NCBI GenBank assembly: GCA_046293395.1
Contig: JBKBOU010000001.1
Span: forward strand, 186,001-250,000
DNA length: 64,000 nucleotides
Origin: CAYNRA01 sp046293395
Lineage (GTDB): Bacteria > Bacteroidota > Bacteroidia > Cytophagales > Spirosomataceae
Reading direction: 5' to 3'
Shown here piece after piece: positions 1-9,342 of the stretch (position 1 is its first letter; the number at the start of each line of letters is the position of its first letter). The notes under the pieces are model-generated. The model saw nothing but the letters and a program-made list of their open reading frames with translations. It was not told where the DNA came from and did not search any database. A program made the position numbers and the translations under genes.

Positions 1-23
1 AGTGCGCTAATTTCCTTCATAAT

Positions 24-254
24 CTAGGCAAAAGTAAGCAAGAAACGCTCTCGTTGGTTATGATGACCATCAGAAAAATGTTTGATTGCCCATTTGTTGT
101 CTTTCTGTTTTACAAGCAACAAATATTCATTCAGGTATGTTATTTGTAGGGTAAAGTCACCAAAAAGATACAGCAAGAAAGTGTAGTTCCTATCCCGCTT
201 TCCACTTATATTTAAGTTTTGACCAAAATACCTAAGAAAAGTGAATAGATTGAC
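24..254 (-). other. Open frame without a start codon, possible gene remnant
   Basis: Reading the minus strand from 254 down to a TAG at 26-24 gives about 76 open codons with no ATG. The last 50 residues read like the end of a small alpha+beta protein (for example LLVKQKDNKWAIKHFSDG). It overlaps the first codons of glpD on the other strand, so it cannot be an intact gene in the usual way. It may be a decayed gene end, a protein using a TTG start, or a chance open frame. I see nothing else in the first 240 bases. Confidence 0.15.
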
Positions 255-1905
255 TCAATTAAATAAGATAAAAACGACTGATTACTTTGATGTTTGTGTC
301 ATCGGAGGTGGTGCAAGTGGGGCAGGAGTTGCGCTAGATGCCACGCTAAGAGGATATAAAGTCATTTTAATTGAAAAAAATGATTTTGGTGGTGAAACTT
401 CTTCGCGCTCCACAAAACTGATTCACGGGGGGGTTCGGTATTTAGAACAAGCCGTAAAAAAATTTGATTTTGGTCAGCTCAAACAGGTCAGACACGGCTT
501 AGCGGAACGTCGTTTTTTGCTTCAAAATGCACCCCATCTTACCAAGCCACTCGCGATTGTAACTCCGGTATTCCATTGGTTAGAAGGACTTTATTATTCA
601 ATTGGTCTAAAAATATACGGTTTATTTAGTCAAGATGCGGCTTTTCCTTCTTCAAAGTGGCTTTCCAAAAAGCAAACGCTGGAGTTTATTCCAACACTGT
701 CCAATCGTTTGCAAAGTGCGGTAATGTATTACGATGGACAACTCGATGACGCGCGTTATACGCTGGCATTGGTGCAATCAGCAGAAAAAAACGGTGCTGT
801 TGTCCTCAATCATGCTGCTGTTACGTCTTTTGAGATAGATGAAAAGGGAAAATTATCCGGTGCGAAAGTTGTTGATGCCTTGGCAGAAAAGGAAGTCCAA
901 ATAAATGCCCGTGTTTTTGTGAATTGTACAGGGCCTTTCGCTGACACGATTCGACTCATGGCAAATCCGAACGAACAACCCCGCATTCGACCAAGTAAAG
1001 GAGTTCATATTGTGCTACCTTCTCGTTTTTTGGCAAGTGAGAAAGCTGTTCTCATTCCGAAAACAAAAGATGGACGACTTATTTTTGTTATCCCCTTTCA
1101 ACACAAGGTTTTGATTGGTACAACAGATACACCCTACGAGAATACAGAAAATGAACCCATTTTGGAGGAGGAAGAAGTTTCGTATTTATTGGAAACTGTC
1201 GCCCCTTATTTTACTCAACAACCAACGAAAAATGAGGTTGAGGCTGGTTTTGGTGGACTTCGACCGTTGATTTCAGCTAAAAGTAGAGAGGGAAAACAAA
1301 CCAAAACACTGCTGCGTGATCATGAAGTAGAGGGGGATACGAAGTCCGGATTAATCAGTCTTTTAGGTGGAAAATGGACAACCTACCGGCTCATGGCGGA
1401 GGATACAACCCATGCTATTGATACTTTTCTGAAGAAGGGAGGAATAAAACCGTGTCAAACCAAAAATTTTCGATTAGTTGGTGCGCAAAATCTCCAATTT
1501 GATGTAGCGCACTCCCTTGATATGGGTGGTTCTCTTGGCTTAACAAAGGAAGAGTGCTTGGAAATGTATCAACGGTACGGAGACCAATTGGATGTTCTTT
1601 GGCAGATTATGCAAGAAGATACCTCGTATTTGGATAAACTACACCCTGCTTTTACTTATAGACTTGGTGAAGTCGTGTATGCGAGCAGATACGAAATGGC
1701 AATGACTTTGCGAGACTTTTTTGCCCGTCGGATTCGACTTGAAATACTGGATTGGTCGGCGGTGAAGGAGTCTATGCGGCAAGTTGCCGATGTGATGGGC
1801 AAGGAGTTGGGCTGGGCTTTAGAAACGAAGGAATTAGAAATAAATAGGTATGAAAGTCTTTTAAGCGACTTCGAGGTGTCTGCTTCTATCAAGGACAAAC
1901 AGTAA
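241..1905 (+). CDS. glpD: FAD-dependent glycerol-3-phosphate dehydrogenase
   Basis: This 554-aa protein should oxidise sn-glycerol 3-phosphate to dihydroxyacetone phosphate, passing electrons to quinone at the cytoplasmic membrane. The dinucleotide-binding motif GGGASGAG is at residues 22-29, followed by the family blocks STKLIHGGVRYLE (about 57-69), GGLRPLIS (about 339) and LGGKWTTYR (about 376), then the C-terminal DAO-type domain. The length fits GlpD. The start is a GTG at 241. An in-frame stop lies at 220-222 and there is no ATG between it and the GTG, so no longer start is possible. Neither glycerol kinase nor glycerol facilitator is next to it. FeoAB follows after about 70 bp and has its own promoter-like box. 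Confidence 0.93.
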   Translation: MNRLTQLNKIKTTDYFDVCVIGGGASGAGVALDATLRGYKVILIEKNDFGGETSSRSTKLIHGGVRYLEQAVKKFDFGQLKQVRHGLAERRFLLQNAPHLTKPLAIVTPVFHWLEGLYYSIGLKIYGLFSQDAAFPSSKWLSKKQTLEFIPTLSNRLQSAVMYYDGQLDDARYTLALVQSAEKNGAVVLNHAAVTSFEIDEKGKLSGAKVVDALAEKEVQINARVFVNCTGPFADTIRLMANPNEQPRIRPSKGVHIVLPSRFLASEKAVLIPKTKDGRLIFVIPFQHKVLIGTTDTPYENTENEPILEEEEVSYLLETVAPYFTQQPTKNEVEAGFGGLRPLISAKSREGKQTKTLLRDHEVEGDTKSGLISLLGGKWTTYRLMAEDTTHAIDTFLKKGGIKPCQTKNFRLVGAQNLQFDVAHSLDMGGSLGLTKEECLEMYQRYGDQLDVLWQIMQEDTSYLDKLHPAFTYRLGEVVYASRYEMAMTLRDFFARRIRLEILDWSAVKESMRQVADVMGKELGWALETKELEINRYESLLSDFEVSASIKDKQ

Positions 1906-1923
1906 TTTCAGAACGAAATTATG

Positions 1924-1931
1924 TATGTTTG
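1924..1931 (+). promoter_or_regulatory. Promoter -7 box candidate for feoAB
   Basis: TATGTTTG matches the Bacteroidota -7 consensus TAnnTTTG and lies 43 bp before the feoA start, in the glpD-feoA gap. No clear -33 TTG is found at the usual spacing. I see no Fur-like palindrome. Confidence 0.4.
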
Positions 1932-1974
1932 CGTTTCTGTTTATAATTAATCTAAATTAACAGCAACAAAAAGT

Positions 1975-2208
1975 ATGGTATTGTCGGAGTTAAAGTTGGG
2001 TGAAACAGCACAAATTGCCTCTTTTTTGGATAACGTATTGGCGATAAAATTGCTAGAAATGGGCTGTTTACCAGGTACTTCTGTTCGTTTGGTTCAAAAA
2101 GCTCCTTTTGGTGGGCCACTCTGTATTACGATAAATGACGATTACCAACTCGCATTGCGTGTGGAAGAAGCTGCGAAAGTACTGCTTGAAAGAACCGTAG
2201 CATACTAA
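1975..2208 (+). CDS. feoA: Ferrous iron transport protein A
   Basis: This 77-aa cytoplasmic protein has the SH3-like FeoA fold pattern: the LKLGETAQI opening, the LLEMGCLPG turn and a hydrophobic C-terminal strand ending in LALRVEEAAKVLL. FeoA is a small partner of the FeoB Fe(II) transporter and is thought to modulate its activity. The gene ends 18 bp before the most likely feoB start, so the two should be co-transcribed. Length and position are typical. No FeoC follows feoB. Confidence 0.92.
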   Translation: MVLSELKLGETAQIASFLDNVLAIKLLEMGCLPGTSVRLVQKAPFGGPLCITINDDYQLALRVEEAAKVLLERTVAY

Positions 2209-2226
2209 AAATTGAATACCTCAACA

Positions 2227-4329
2227 ATGAAAATAGCTTTATTAGGAAACCCAAATTGTGGTAAATCTTCCTTATTTAACCATCTGACTGGCTTACGACA
2301 AAAAATTGGCAATTTCCCGGGAGTTACCGTCGATAAAAAAATAGGTACAGCGAAACTCCCTGGAGGAACAACGGTTGATGTCCTTGACTTACCCGGAACA
2401 TACAGCATCTACCCCAATTCGCAGGATGAACAAGTTGTACTTTCTGTGCTAACGAACCCCGCTGATAAAGACTTTCCAGATTTGGTTGTGGTAGTTGTAG
2501 ATGCCTCTAATTTAAAACGTAACTTGCTGCTATTCAGTCAGGTAGTTGATTTGGGCTTTCCTGTGATTCTTGCTTTAAATATGCTAGACGTAGCCAATGA
2601 ACAAGGCATTGAGATACATTCACTCAAATTAGCTTCTGAACTTCAAGTCCCCGTCGTGGAAATAAATGCCCGCGAAGGCATCGGTTTGACTGGATTAAAA
2701 AATACGATAACCTCATTTGCACAAGAACGAAAAAAAAGAGAACCTTTTTTACAGCTATCCGAAAAATGGGCGAATTGTGTACAAGAAATTTCTAGTTCAA
2801 GTGTTTTTAAAACGCCCTATACAGCGCTTTTACATTTAGTGCAGGCAGATAAAATGCTCTATTTATCTCCTCAATTACGGGAAAAATACAGTACGATAGC
2901 TGATAAAATGGGCATGAGTCCTACAGAGTTTCAAAGCACAGAAACGCTGCAAAGATTTAGTCATTTTGATTCCATTTTAGAGAAAACGGTCATCAAACCT
3001 GCCTATCACGAAAAACCAAGTACGTTCTCTGATAAATTAGATAAAATACTTTTACATAAAGTATATGGATATGTCATTTTTCTGGGTGTATTATTTTTGA
3101 TTTTTCAATCTGTATTTACGTTAGCATCCTACCCAATGGATTGGATTGACGCGTCTATGTCTGCTTTCACAAATTGGGTTCGAGAGGTACTTCCCCCATC
3201 TTTATTGGTTGATTTACTCGTCGATGGCGTATTAGCTGGTATTGGTGGTGTCTTGATTTTCATTCCGCAGATTGGTTTTCTGTTTGCCTTTATTTCTATT
3301 CTGGAAGAATCTGGTTATATGGCGCGTGTTGTTGTTTTAATGGATAAATTAATTCGTCCGTTCGGATTAAATGGGAAAAGCGTCGTTCCTTTGATTTCAG
3401 GACTTGCGTGCGCTGTCCCGGCTATTATGTCTGCACGAACAATCGGAAGTTGGAAAGACAGACTCATTACGATTATGGTTACGCCGTTGATGAGCTGTTC
3501 TGCCCGTTTACCCATTTTTACTATTCTGATTGCAATGGTCATTCCGGATACAAAATGGGTAGGACTGTTTAATTGGCAGGGTATTGCTTTACTTGGTTTG
3601 TACTTACTGGGATTCGTTTCTGCGTTGCTTGTAGGTTGGGTAATGAAACGCCTGCTGCACGTCAAAGAAAAAAGCTTTTTTGTGATGGAACTCCCTGTTT
3701 ATCAGTCGCCTAGATGGACACAAGTTGGCTTTACTATCCTAGAAAAAGTGAAAACTTTTGTTTGGGAAGCCGGAAAAGTAATCGTCTCTATTTCCATTAT
3801 TCTGTGGGTTCTTGCCACGTATGGGCCTGGTGATAGACAAAATCAAGCTGAAATGGCTATTTTACAGACATCTGAAGGTCTTTCAGAAACGGAAATCGGA
3901 AATCGAGTTGCCTCCGCCAGATTGGCAAATTCATACGTAGGTATTTTTGGTAAAGCCATAGAACCTGTAATTGCACCCTTGGGTTACGACTGGAAAATAG
4001 GCATTGCGCTCATTACGTCGTTTGCAGCAAGAGAAGTTTTTGTTGGAACAGTCGCTACCATTTATAAAATTGGTTCTGACGATACAGACGAATCTACAAT
4101 AAAAGAACGGCTTTTGGCTGAAACGCATGATGAAACGGGACTCCCGGTTTACTCGTTGGCTACATCGGCTTCGCTAATGGTTTTTTATGTTTTTGCGATG
4201 ATGTGCATGAGTACGATTGCCGTGGTTTACCGTGAAACCAAAGGTTGGAAGTGGCCACTCATCCAGATGGGGTACATGATGGCGCTGGCGTATTCGTTGG
4301 CTTGGATTACCTATTTAGCATTTTCTTGA
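2227..4329 (+). CDS. feoB: Ferrous iron transporter FeoB
   Basis: This inner-membrane Fe(II) transporter has an N-terminal G domain. With the ATG at 2227 the protein is 700 aa. The G1 motif GNPNCGKS is at 7-14, G3 DLPGT at about 54-58 and G4 NMLD at about 118. The FeoB helical spacer follows, and from about residue 275 come two Gate-type membrane blocks with the conserved segments EESGYMARV and SCSARLPIF. A TTG at 2212 would add five residues (MNTST). I prefer the ATG because MKIALLGNPN is the usual family beginning. The 3' end overlaps the convergent NlpC/P60 gene by 19 bp. Confidence 0.95.
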   Translation: MKIALLGNPNCGKSSLFNHLTGLRQKIGNFPGVTVDKKIGTAKLPGGTTVDVLDLPGTYSIYPNSQDEQVVLSVLTNPADKDFPDLVVVVVDASNLKRNLLLFSQVVDLGFPVILALNMLDVANEQGIEIHSLKLASELQVPVVEINAREGIGLTGLKNTITSFAQERKKREPFLQLSEKWANCVQEISSSSVFKTPYTALLHLVQADKMLYLSPQLREKYSTIADKMGMSPTEFQSTETLQRFSHFDSILEKTVIKPAYHEKPSTFSDKLDKILLHKVYGYVIFLGVLFLIFQSVFTLASYPMDWIDASMSAFTNWVREVLPPSLLVDLLVDGVLAGIGGVLIFIPQIGFLFAFISILEESGYMARVVVLMDKLIRPFGLNGKSVVPLISGLACAVPAIMSARTIGSWKDRLITIMVTPLMSCSARLPIFTILIAMVIPDTKWVGLFNWQGIALLGLYLLGFVSALLVGWVMKRLLHVKEKSFFVMELPVYQSPRWTQVGFTILEKVKTFVWEAGKVIVSISIILWVLATYGPGDRQNQAEMAILQTSEGLSETEIGNRVASARLANSYVGIFGKAIEPVIAPLGYDWKIGIALITSFAAREVFVGTVATIYKIGSDDTDESTIKERLLAETHDETGLPVYSLATSASLMVFYVFAMMCMSTIAVVYRETKGWKWPLIQMGYMMALAYSLAWITYLAFS

Positions 4330-4811
4330 ATGAAAGGGATTCGGCGTACGCCCGCAAAACGATTTTTATAATACGGACTGTTTAAATTGCTGATAATTAC
4401 CCCTTTAGAGGTAGAGGCATGGATGAATTTTGTGGTGATGCTGTCGGAAGAAACGACGATGCCCACATGGCTTATTCGTTTGGTTTTGGACGAAGGCTGG
4501 GCAAAAAAGATTAAATCGCCTGGTTGACATTGTTTTTTAGGTACTTCTTCTCCTTTTTTGAATAAGGCGGCGCTGCTGTCACCTTCTAACGGAATTTGAA
4601 CTTTTTTATATACATAGCGCACAAAACCAGAACAATCGAATCCTTTGGGGCTTTTGCCTCCAGATTTATACCTTGCGCCTACATATTTCTTGGCAGTTTT
4701 TAGTAAAATGTGAATGGGGTCTTCGTCTGGGTTCGAAGAAAAAGAAAAAACAAAAGGTAAAATTAGTATGATAGCTACTAGGAAAGTGTATTTCTTATTA
4801 AAATAGGTCAT
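4311..4811 (-). CDS. Secreted NlpC/P60 cell-wall peptidase
   Basis: This 166-aa protein has an N-terminal hydrophobic segment (about 8-24) serving as a signal peptide or membrane anchor, followed by one NlpC/P60 domain. The catalytic triad is visible: Cys60 in FDCSGF, His115 in SHVGIV and His131 in FIHAS. NlpC/P60 enzymes cleave the D-gamma-glutamyl to diaminopimelate bond in peptidoglycan stem peptides. There is no added SH3 or LysM targeting domain, so the protein is close to the minimum size for the family. Transcription is convergent with feoB and the coding ends overlap by 19 bp. Confidence 0.88.
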   Translation of the reverse strand: MTYFNKKYTFLVAIILILPFVFSFSSNPDEDPIHILLKTAKKYVGARYKSGGKSPKGFDCSGFVRYVYKKVQIPLEGDSSAALFKKGEEVPKKQCQPGDLIFFAQPSSKTKRISHVGIVVSSDSITTKFIHASTSKGVIISNLNSPYYKNRFAGVRRIPFIQENAK

Positions 4812-5010
4812 GCAAATAAGCAGTGGTACATAACAAAAATAGTACTTTTTTGAGAAAAACCTTCCATTCTAGGCTAATTCTTACAAAGATAAATCTTAAA
4901 AAAGGACAATCAATCATGTATTCATTTCTTACATTTTATTATTTAATGAAAAAAAATAAGAGGTAAATGTACTTATAATCAGTAGTTTATAAATTAAATT
5001 GTTTAATGTG

Positions 5011-5060
5011 AAAAAGCCAATGTTCTTCTATTGTTCATAACAGAAGAACATTGGCTTTTT
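5011..5060 (-). terminator. Strong intrinsic terminator after the lyase-like gene
   Basis: This is a perfect 19-bp inverted repeat (5011-5029 and 5042-5060) with a 12-nt loop. An A-run on one side and a T-run on the other make it usable in both directions. It sits directly after the stop codon of the lyase-like gene on the minus strand. The rest of the 4812-5010 gap is AT-rich and I see nothing else in it. Confidence 0.85.
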
Positions 5061-8000
5061 TTAATTTAATTTCATCATATTTTTTTCAATTTCATCTCGT
5101 TGTGGGGCTGAGATGGGCTGATTATACAAAATAACCTCTCCAATGATAAAGTGAGTATTATTTTGAGATGTATTTCTATTTCCGATGGAGAAAGCCCCAT
5201 TAATTGGTGTTGTTGCTAATGTTAAAGTTTCCGTAAGTGAAAACTGATTATTATTTACACTTATCACATTATTGTTTGTCCCGATACCATTACAATAATT
5301 GGTTAATTGAATAGACTGATTGGAAAAATCCCTGTAATTAGACACTGATACAGTTCCATTTGATAAAATTCCATTGGAGCTATTTCTCATAAATCCAATT
5401 ACTTGTCTTGAATTTGTTGTAGATAAGATATTCCTAAAGCCATAGGTTCCTATCAGTGATGCTCCATTACCATTGGTTCCCGTTTGCGACCTGTACGCTA
5501 TAGATGTTCGGAACTCTGTTGAGGGATGGTCAGATAATTGCTTACAAGTTATAAATAATGCAAAACCAGTTGGTGCATCGAATTGTGTAGCGGTGGGGAC
5601 TTCTAAAATATCAGTGCCAATAAACTCTATGGCAGGTAAAAAATTATTTCTGGTTAGTCTCCCATTTTTTACAATGAATGGTTGTTTATCTTTATTCGTT
5701 TGAATAGCGTTTAACAAATTTCCACTTTGGTCATACCATACTGTTACAAAGACATTTCCGTAATTGGCAAACCGTAGCAATGCGTCTGTGTCTAAATAGC
5801 CGCTTTCATCGTAGAAAACATCTATTTCACTATTATCTCTATCTCGTCTCACTCTTATTAATGCACCAGTATAGGTTTTCTTCGTTTGTCTTAAACTAAA
5901 TATTGATGAAGCTCCAACTAATTGATTATCAATTATATTAACCTTAGCAATTTTTCTAAATTCAGATGTTTTTATGGACTCAACACCTCCAAATGTATTT
6001 AGTTTTCTGACCGAAAAAGCAATAAATTTATCGGCATCCTCGGTAGTCAACGTATAGTTTAGGCTTGTACCGATGAGCACTGCGTTGTTCCCATAAATAT
6101 TATCTGACCGATACCATTTGAAATCTACATTTTGATTAGGGGCTGCACCAACAATTTCATACGTCCCTGTTAATGTATTACCAGTCAATGTAGACGATTG
6201 AACATTATTGAATGTAAAACTTGATTTAGAAACATACGAATTAATATCCCCAACGCTGTAAAACCCTGTTATTTCAAACGGAGCATCTTTTTTAACAACT
6301 AAAGAAGGGGCAGAAAACGAACTTGATGGATTAATAATTGGGTATCGTGTGGCTAAATCTATTTCCACGGCACCAATATTGAACTTTGGATAGCCAAAAT
6401 CCCAATTGGCATCATTTCCATAATTTGAATCAACAGTCCCTCGCCAAATATGCGTGCCTGTGGTTGATATTGTAACGGACGCTGGTATGCTATAACAACC
6501 ATTGTTTTCTGCGATGACCGTGTAAACCCCACTTTCGTTTAATGTCGCAAATGTTACAGTCGGATTTTGAAGGCTACTTTTAAAATTATTTGGCCCACTC
6601 CAGTTATAATTGATAGTACCAGTCGAACTGGCTGTTAAAATAATTGTATTACCTACAAATATGGAGGGGCTAAGGCTGGTAACAACAGGTGTTGAGGGTT
6701 TTGTTGAAACAGCCACTATAATATCGTTCGATTTTAAACTAAAATTGCTCCCATTTGGTAATGTGGTAGTCATTAAACAATTAACTTTTTGACCATTAAG
6801 TAATGCGGTTGAACTAAATGTAGGATTTGTTGCTCCTGAAACAGATACATCATTGATTGTCCATTGATAGGTTGTATTTGTACCTAAATTATCCGTTATA
6901 GACGAAAAACTTAATGTTTCTCCATTACAAACTCCATTAGTAACACTATTAGATTCAATATTTAAACCAGGTAATTGGTCTAATAAAACATTGAAATTTT
7001 CCCAAGATTGTTCATTATCTAAACTAATATTAGAACTAATTAACAACCGCTGTTCATTGGCTGGAATTGTTAAACTACTGCCTGTGAAAGTCGTAGGAGC
7101 AATTTCTGCATTATCGGTTCGTGAATAGTGTACTCTGTTTGTGTTACCAGCGGTAAGGTAATTACTTACATTTATAGTTGCCGAAGTAGTACCTAAATTT
7201 CTAAAAACGGCATATTTATTATTGCCAGATGTTACAATTAGACCTTTCACATTGGTTGCATTATATCGTTCTACTGTAATATTTCCAGTGGCATTCTTGT
7301 AGCGTATTTCTGCAATAAAAAACTTTCGTGTAGTTCCTGGATAAGAAATCAAAGTAGTACCGTTATTTGATAAGTCATATCGTAATCTTATTTCGGTGGC
7401 TTGAAGAGGCGAATCACGAACAACTCCAGCGGCTGCTGTATCTACGGTTGTAAAATCATGTTGATGTATCAATACTTTAAGATTACCATAATTATACTCA
7501 GAGCCTGGTGTAATAACTTCAATATCTTTTGGAAATAAATTACCTGTTCTTCCGTAACCCAATTTTATTCTTCCATCTATTTGGTAGGCATTTTGAGCGG
7601 AGTTGTTTTTTGGGAACACCTCTACTAAACCTATCATTCTATCGGGTAAAGTAAGCCATTGTTGAAAACTATCCCAATTGGAAATACTACCAGCAGGCCC
7701 TGCGGTTTGTCTATATAATGTACTCGGAGTTGAAGCCGCTCCTATTAATTTAGACATATTGACTTTGGGATTCATATCCCCCATCATATACACCCATTTG
7801 TCCCACTCTGTATCATTACCTACTATTGTATGAACTTTGGCGTGTACGGACATTAAAGCGGCATCTAACTCTTTTTTAGAATTTGTGCCGAACGTGGTTG
7901 TCATGGCTCCAGCTAAAGTGATAGCACCTAAATTAGAGGGTAAACTTACTTTTCTCGTGGTTATCCCGTAAGAAAAGTCGTTAATTCTTCGCTTAACCCC

Positions 8001-9266
8001 TTGAATATTTCTATCATAAACTAGGTAATTATTCGGTATGGGGGATGGAATTATTTGAGAATGAAAAAAAGATAAATCTATCGGTTCATAAGATTTTCCA
8101 AACTCGATGTCATTTCTTTCGTAAAATGTTTTTAAGTGTGGTGAGTTACTAATATATAATAGGTTAATGCCGCTTGCACCAGAAAAACCATTCCACTGAG
8201 TTTTCCACACGGGAACATGGTAAAATTCATTTACAAAGCTTTCTTCAATATTGATTAGTTCGTAATTTTTCGCATTGGCTATACCAGTTAAAATATTATT
8301 TTGATTGGTTACTGCAAATAATTTGGCTAGTGAATTTGTTGTTGCACCATGGTAACTAGCAACTTCATTTTGGTTTCCGATATAAGCATAAGCGCCATCT
8401 GGGTATAATACAAACGGACTTAAAACTAAACCAATAATGAGGTTTCCTCTATCCAACCATGTCTGGTTATTTCTAAATTGCCCTGAATGAACCAAGATTT
8501 CAGCAAAGCTAATATCTCTATTACAATAAGTAGCGTATCCACTAGGATAACTAGTACTACTTACCATTTCTCTTAAAGAACGTTCATAGAAAAGCTGCCC
8601 CATTTTATCTGAAGCATCTTCTATGCGCTTCTTTAAAAAAGGGGGTAAAAATTGACCAAAACTGGAGACAACTATTTTCCAACTGTAAGCCGCACCAGGA
8701 GCTGCAAACCAGTCATCAAGAGGTGTGACATCTGGACCTCCGCCTGTACCAAATAGTAAATAATCGTCTGAGGTTGCGTAAACGATAAGTAATAATTTCT
8801 TGAATAAAAGTGGATGAAATTGGTATCTGCTTTGTGGTGATAACGTTAACCAGATCAATCGCTCAACTACCCTTCCTAATTCTCTGGTTTCTTCATGTCC
8901 ACCTGCTGGAAAAACCTGAGCTGTTAATGTAGATTTAGCATAATTTGGTTCTGGTTGAGTTAAATAATCTTCTGCCCATACATACAATGCAGCAACATGT
9001 GGATTCGTGGCAATATCTATGGGGACAGGATTGAAACCAATGGCTTTGTCTGGAATGATTGGAGGGGTAAGCGCGGTCGCTTCCAATGCTATAATTTCGG
9101 TAGCTAAGGTTTGTGCCTCCGCTGTGAATCCCGCAGCTTCTGCTTTGTTTTTTCGTATTATTGCTGCATCTATCGCTGCGTCTTTTAAATCCGCTAAATT
9201 GAATTGTGCCTGCGTCGCAAAGGTTGTTTGTAAAAATAGGAAAGTAAATAGGTACAGTTTCTTCAT
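5061..9266 (-). CDS. Giant secreted polysaccharide lyase-like protein with lectin-type C-terminus
   Basis: With the ATG at 9266 the protein is 1401 aa and begins with a clean signal peptide (about 1-20). An ATG at 9302 would add 12 polar residues. Residues about 30-420 look like the alpha/alpha-toroid of family 8-type polysaccharide lyases, including PDGAYAYIGNQNEVASYHG at about 289-307. A beta-rich part follows to about 780, then Ig/PKD-like beta domains. From about 1120 there is a beta-sandwich module with the marks IRVRRDRDNSEIDV and VTVWYDQSGN, a type often labelled AbfB-catalytic-like or concanavalin-like. No type IX C-terminal sorting domain is obvious. The lyase assignment is tentative: the segment that should carry the family 8 catalytic His reads YIGNQ. 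The same lectin-type module occurs twice in the giant protein encoded from 16341 to 10402. Confidence 0.6.
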   Translation of the reverse strand: MKKLYLFTFLFLQTTFATQAQFNLADLKDAAIDAAIIRKNKAEAAGFTAEAQTLATEIIALEATALTPPIIPDKAIGFNPVPIDIATNPHVAALYVWAEDYLTQPEPNYAKSTLTAQVFPAGGHEETRELGRVVERLIWLTLSPQSRYQFHPLLFKKLLLIVYATSDDYLLFGTGGGPDVTPLDDWFAAPGAAYSWKIVVSSFGQFLPPFLKKRIEDASDKMGQLFYERSLREMVSSTSYPSGYATYCNRDISFAEILVHSGQFRNNQTWLDRGNLIIGLVLSPFVLYPDGAYAYIGNQNEVASYHGATTNSLAKLFAVTNQNNILTGIANAKNYELINIEESFVNEFYHVPVWKTQWNGFSGASGINLLYISNSPHLKTFYERNDIEFGKSYEPIDLSFFHSQIIPSPIPNNYLVYDRNIQGVKRRINDFSYGITTRKVSLPSNLGAITLAGAMTTTFGTNSKKELDAALMSVHAKVHTIVGNDTEWDKWVYMMGDMNPKVNMSKLIGAASTPSTLYRQTAGPAGSISNWDSFQQWLTLPDRMIGLVEVFPKNNSAQNAYQIDGRIKLGYGRTGNLFPKDIEVITPGSEYNYGNLKVLIHQHDFTTVDTAAAGVVRDSPLQATEIRLRYDLSNNGTTLISYPGTTRKFFIAEIRYKNATGNITVERYNATNVKGLIVTSGNNKYAVFRNLGTTSATINVSNYLTAGNTNRVHYSRTDNAEIAPTTFTGSSLTIPANEQRLLISSNISLDNEQSWENFNVLLDQLPGLNIESNSVTNGVCNGETLSFSSITDNLGTNTTYQWTINDVSVSGATNPTFSSTALLNGQKVNCLMTTTLPNGSNFSLKSNDIIVAVSTKPSTPVVTSLSPSIFVGNTIILTASSTGTINYNWSGPNNFKSSLQNPTVTFATLNESGVYTVIAENNGCYSIPASVTISTTGTHIWRGTVDSNYGNDANWDFGYPKFNIGAVEIDLATRYPIINPSSSFSAPSLVVKKDAPFEITGFYSVGDINSYVSKSSFTFNNVQSSTLTGNTLTGTYEIVGAAPNQNVDFKWYRSDNIYGNNAVLIGTSLNYTLTTEDADKFIAFSVRKLNTFGGVESIKTSEFRKIAKVNIIDNQLVGASSIFSLRQTKKTYTGALIRVRRDRDNSEIDVFYDESGYLDTDALLRFANYGNVFVTVWYDQSGNLLNAIQTNKDKQPFIVKNGRLTRNNFLPAIEFIGTDILEVPTATQFDAPTGFALFITCKQLSDHPSTEFRTSIAYRSQTGTNGNGASLIGTYGFRNILSTTNSRQVIGFMRNSSNGILSNGTVSVSNYRDFSNQSIQLTNYCNGIGTNNNVISVNNNQFSLTETLTLATTPINGAFSIGNRNTSQNNTHFIIGEVILYNQPISAPQRDEIEKNMMKLN

Positions 9267-9342
9267 CTTGTTTTGGGGTGATTTTCTGTTTATTTTGGAC
9301 ATTTGTATGTTTATTTTTACTGTTGTACGAGTAATGTTTTTT

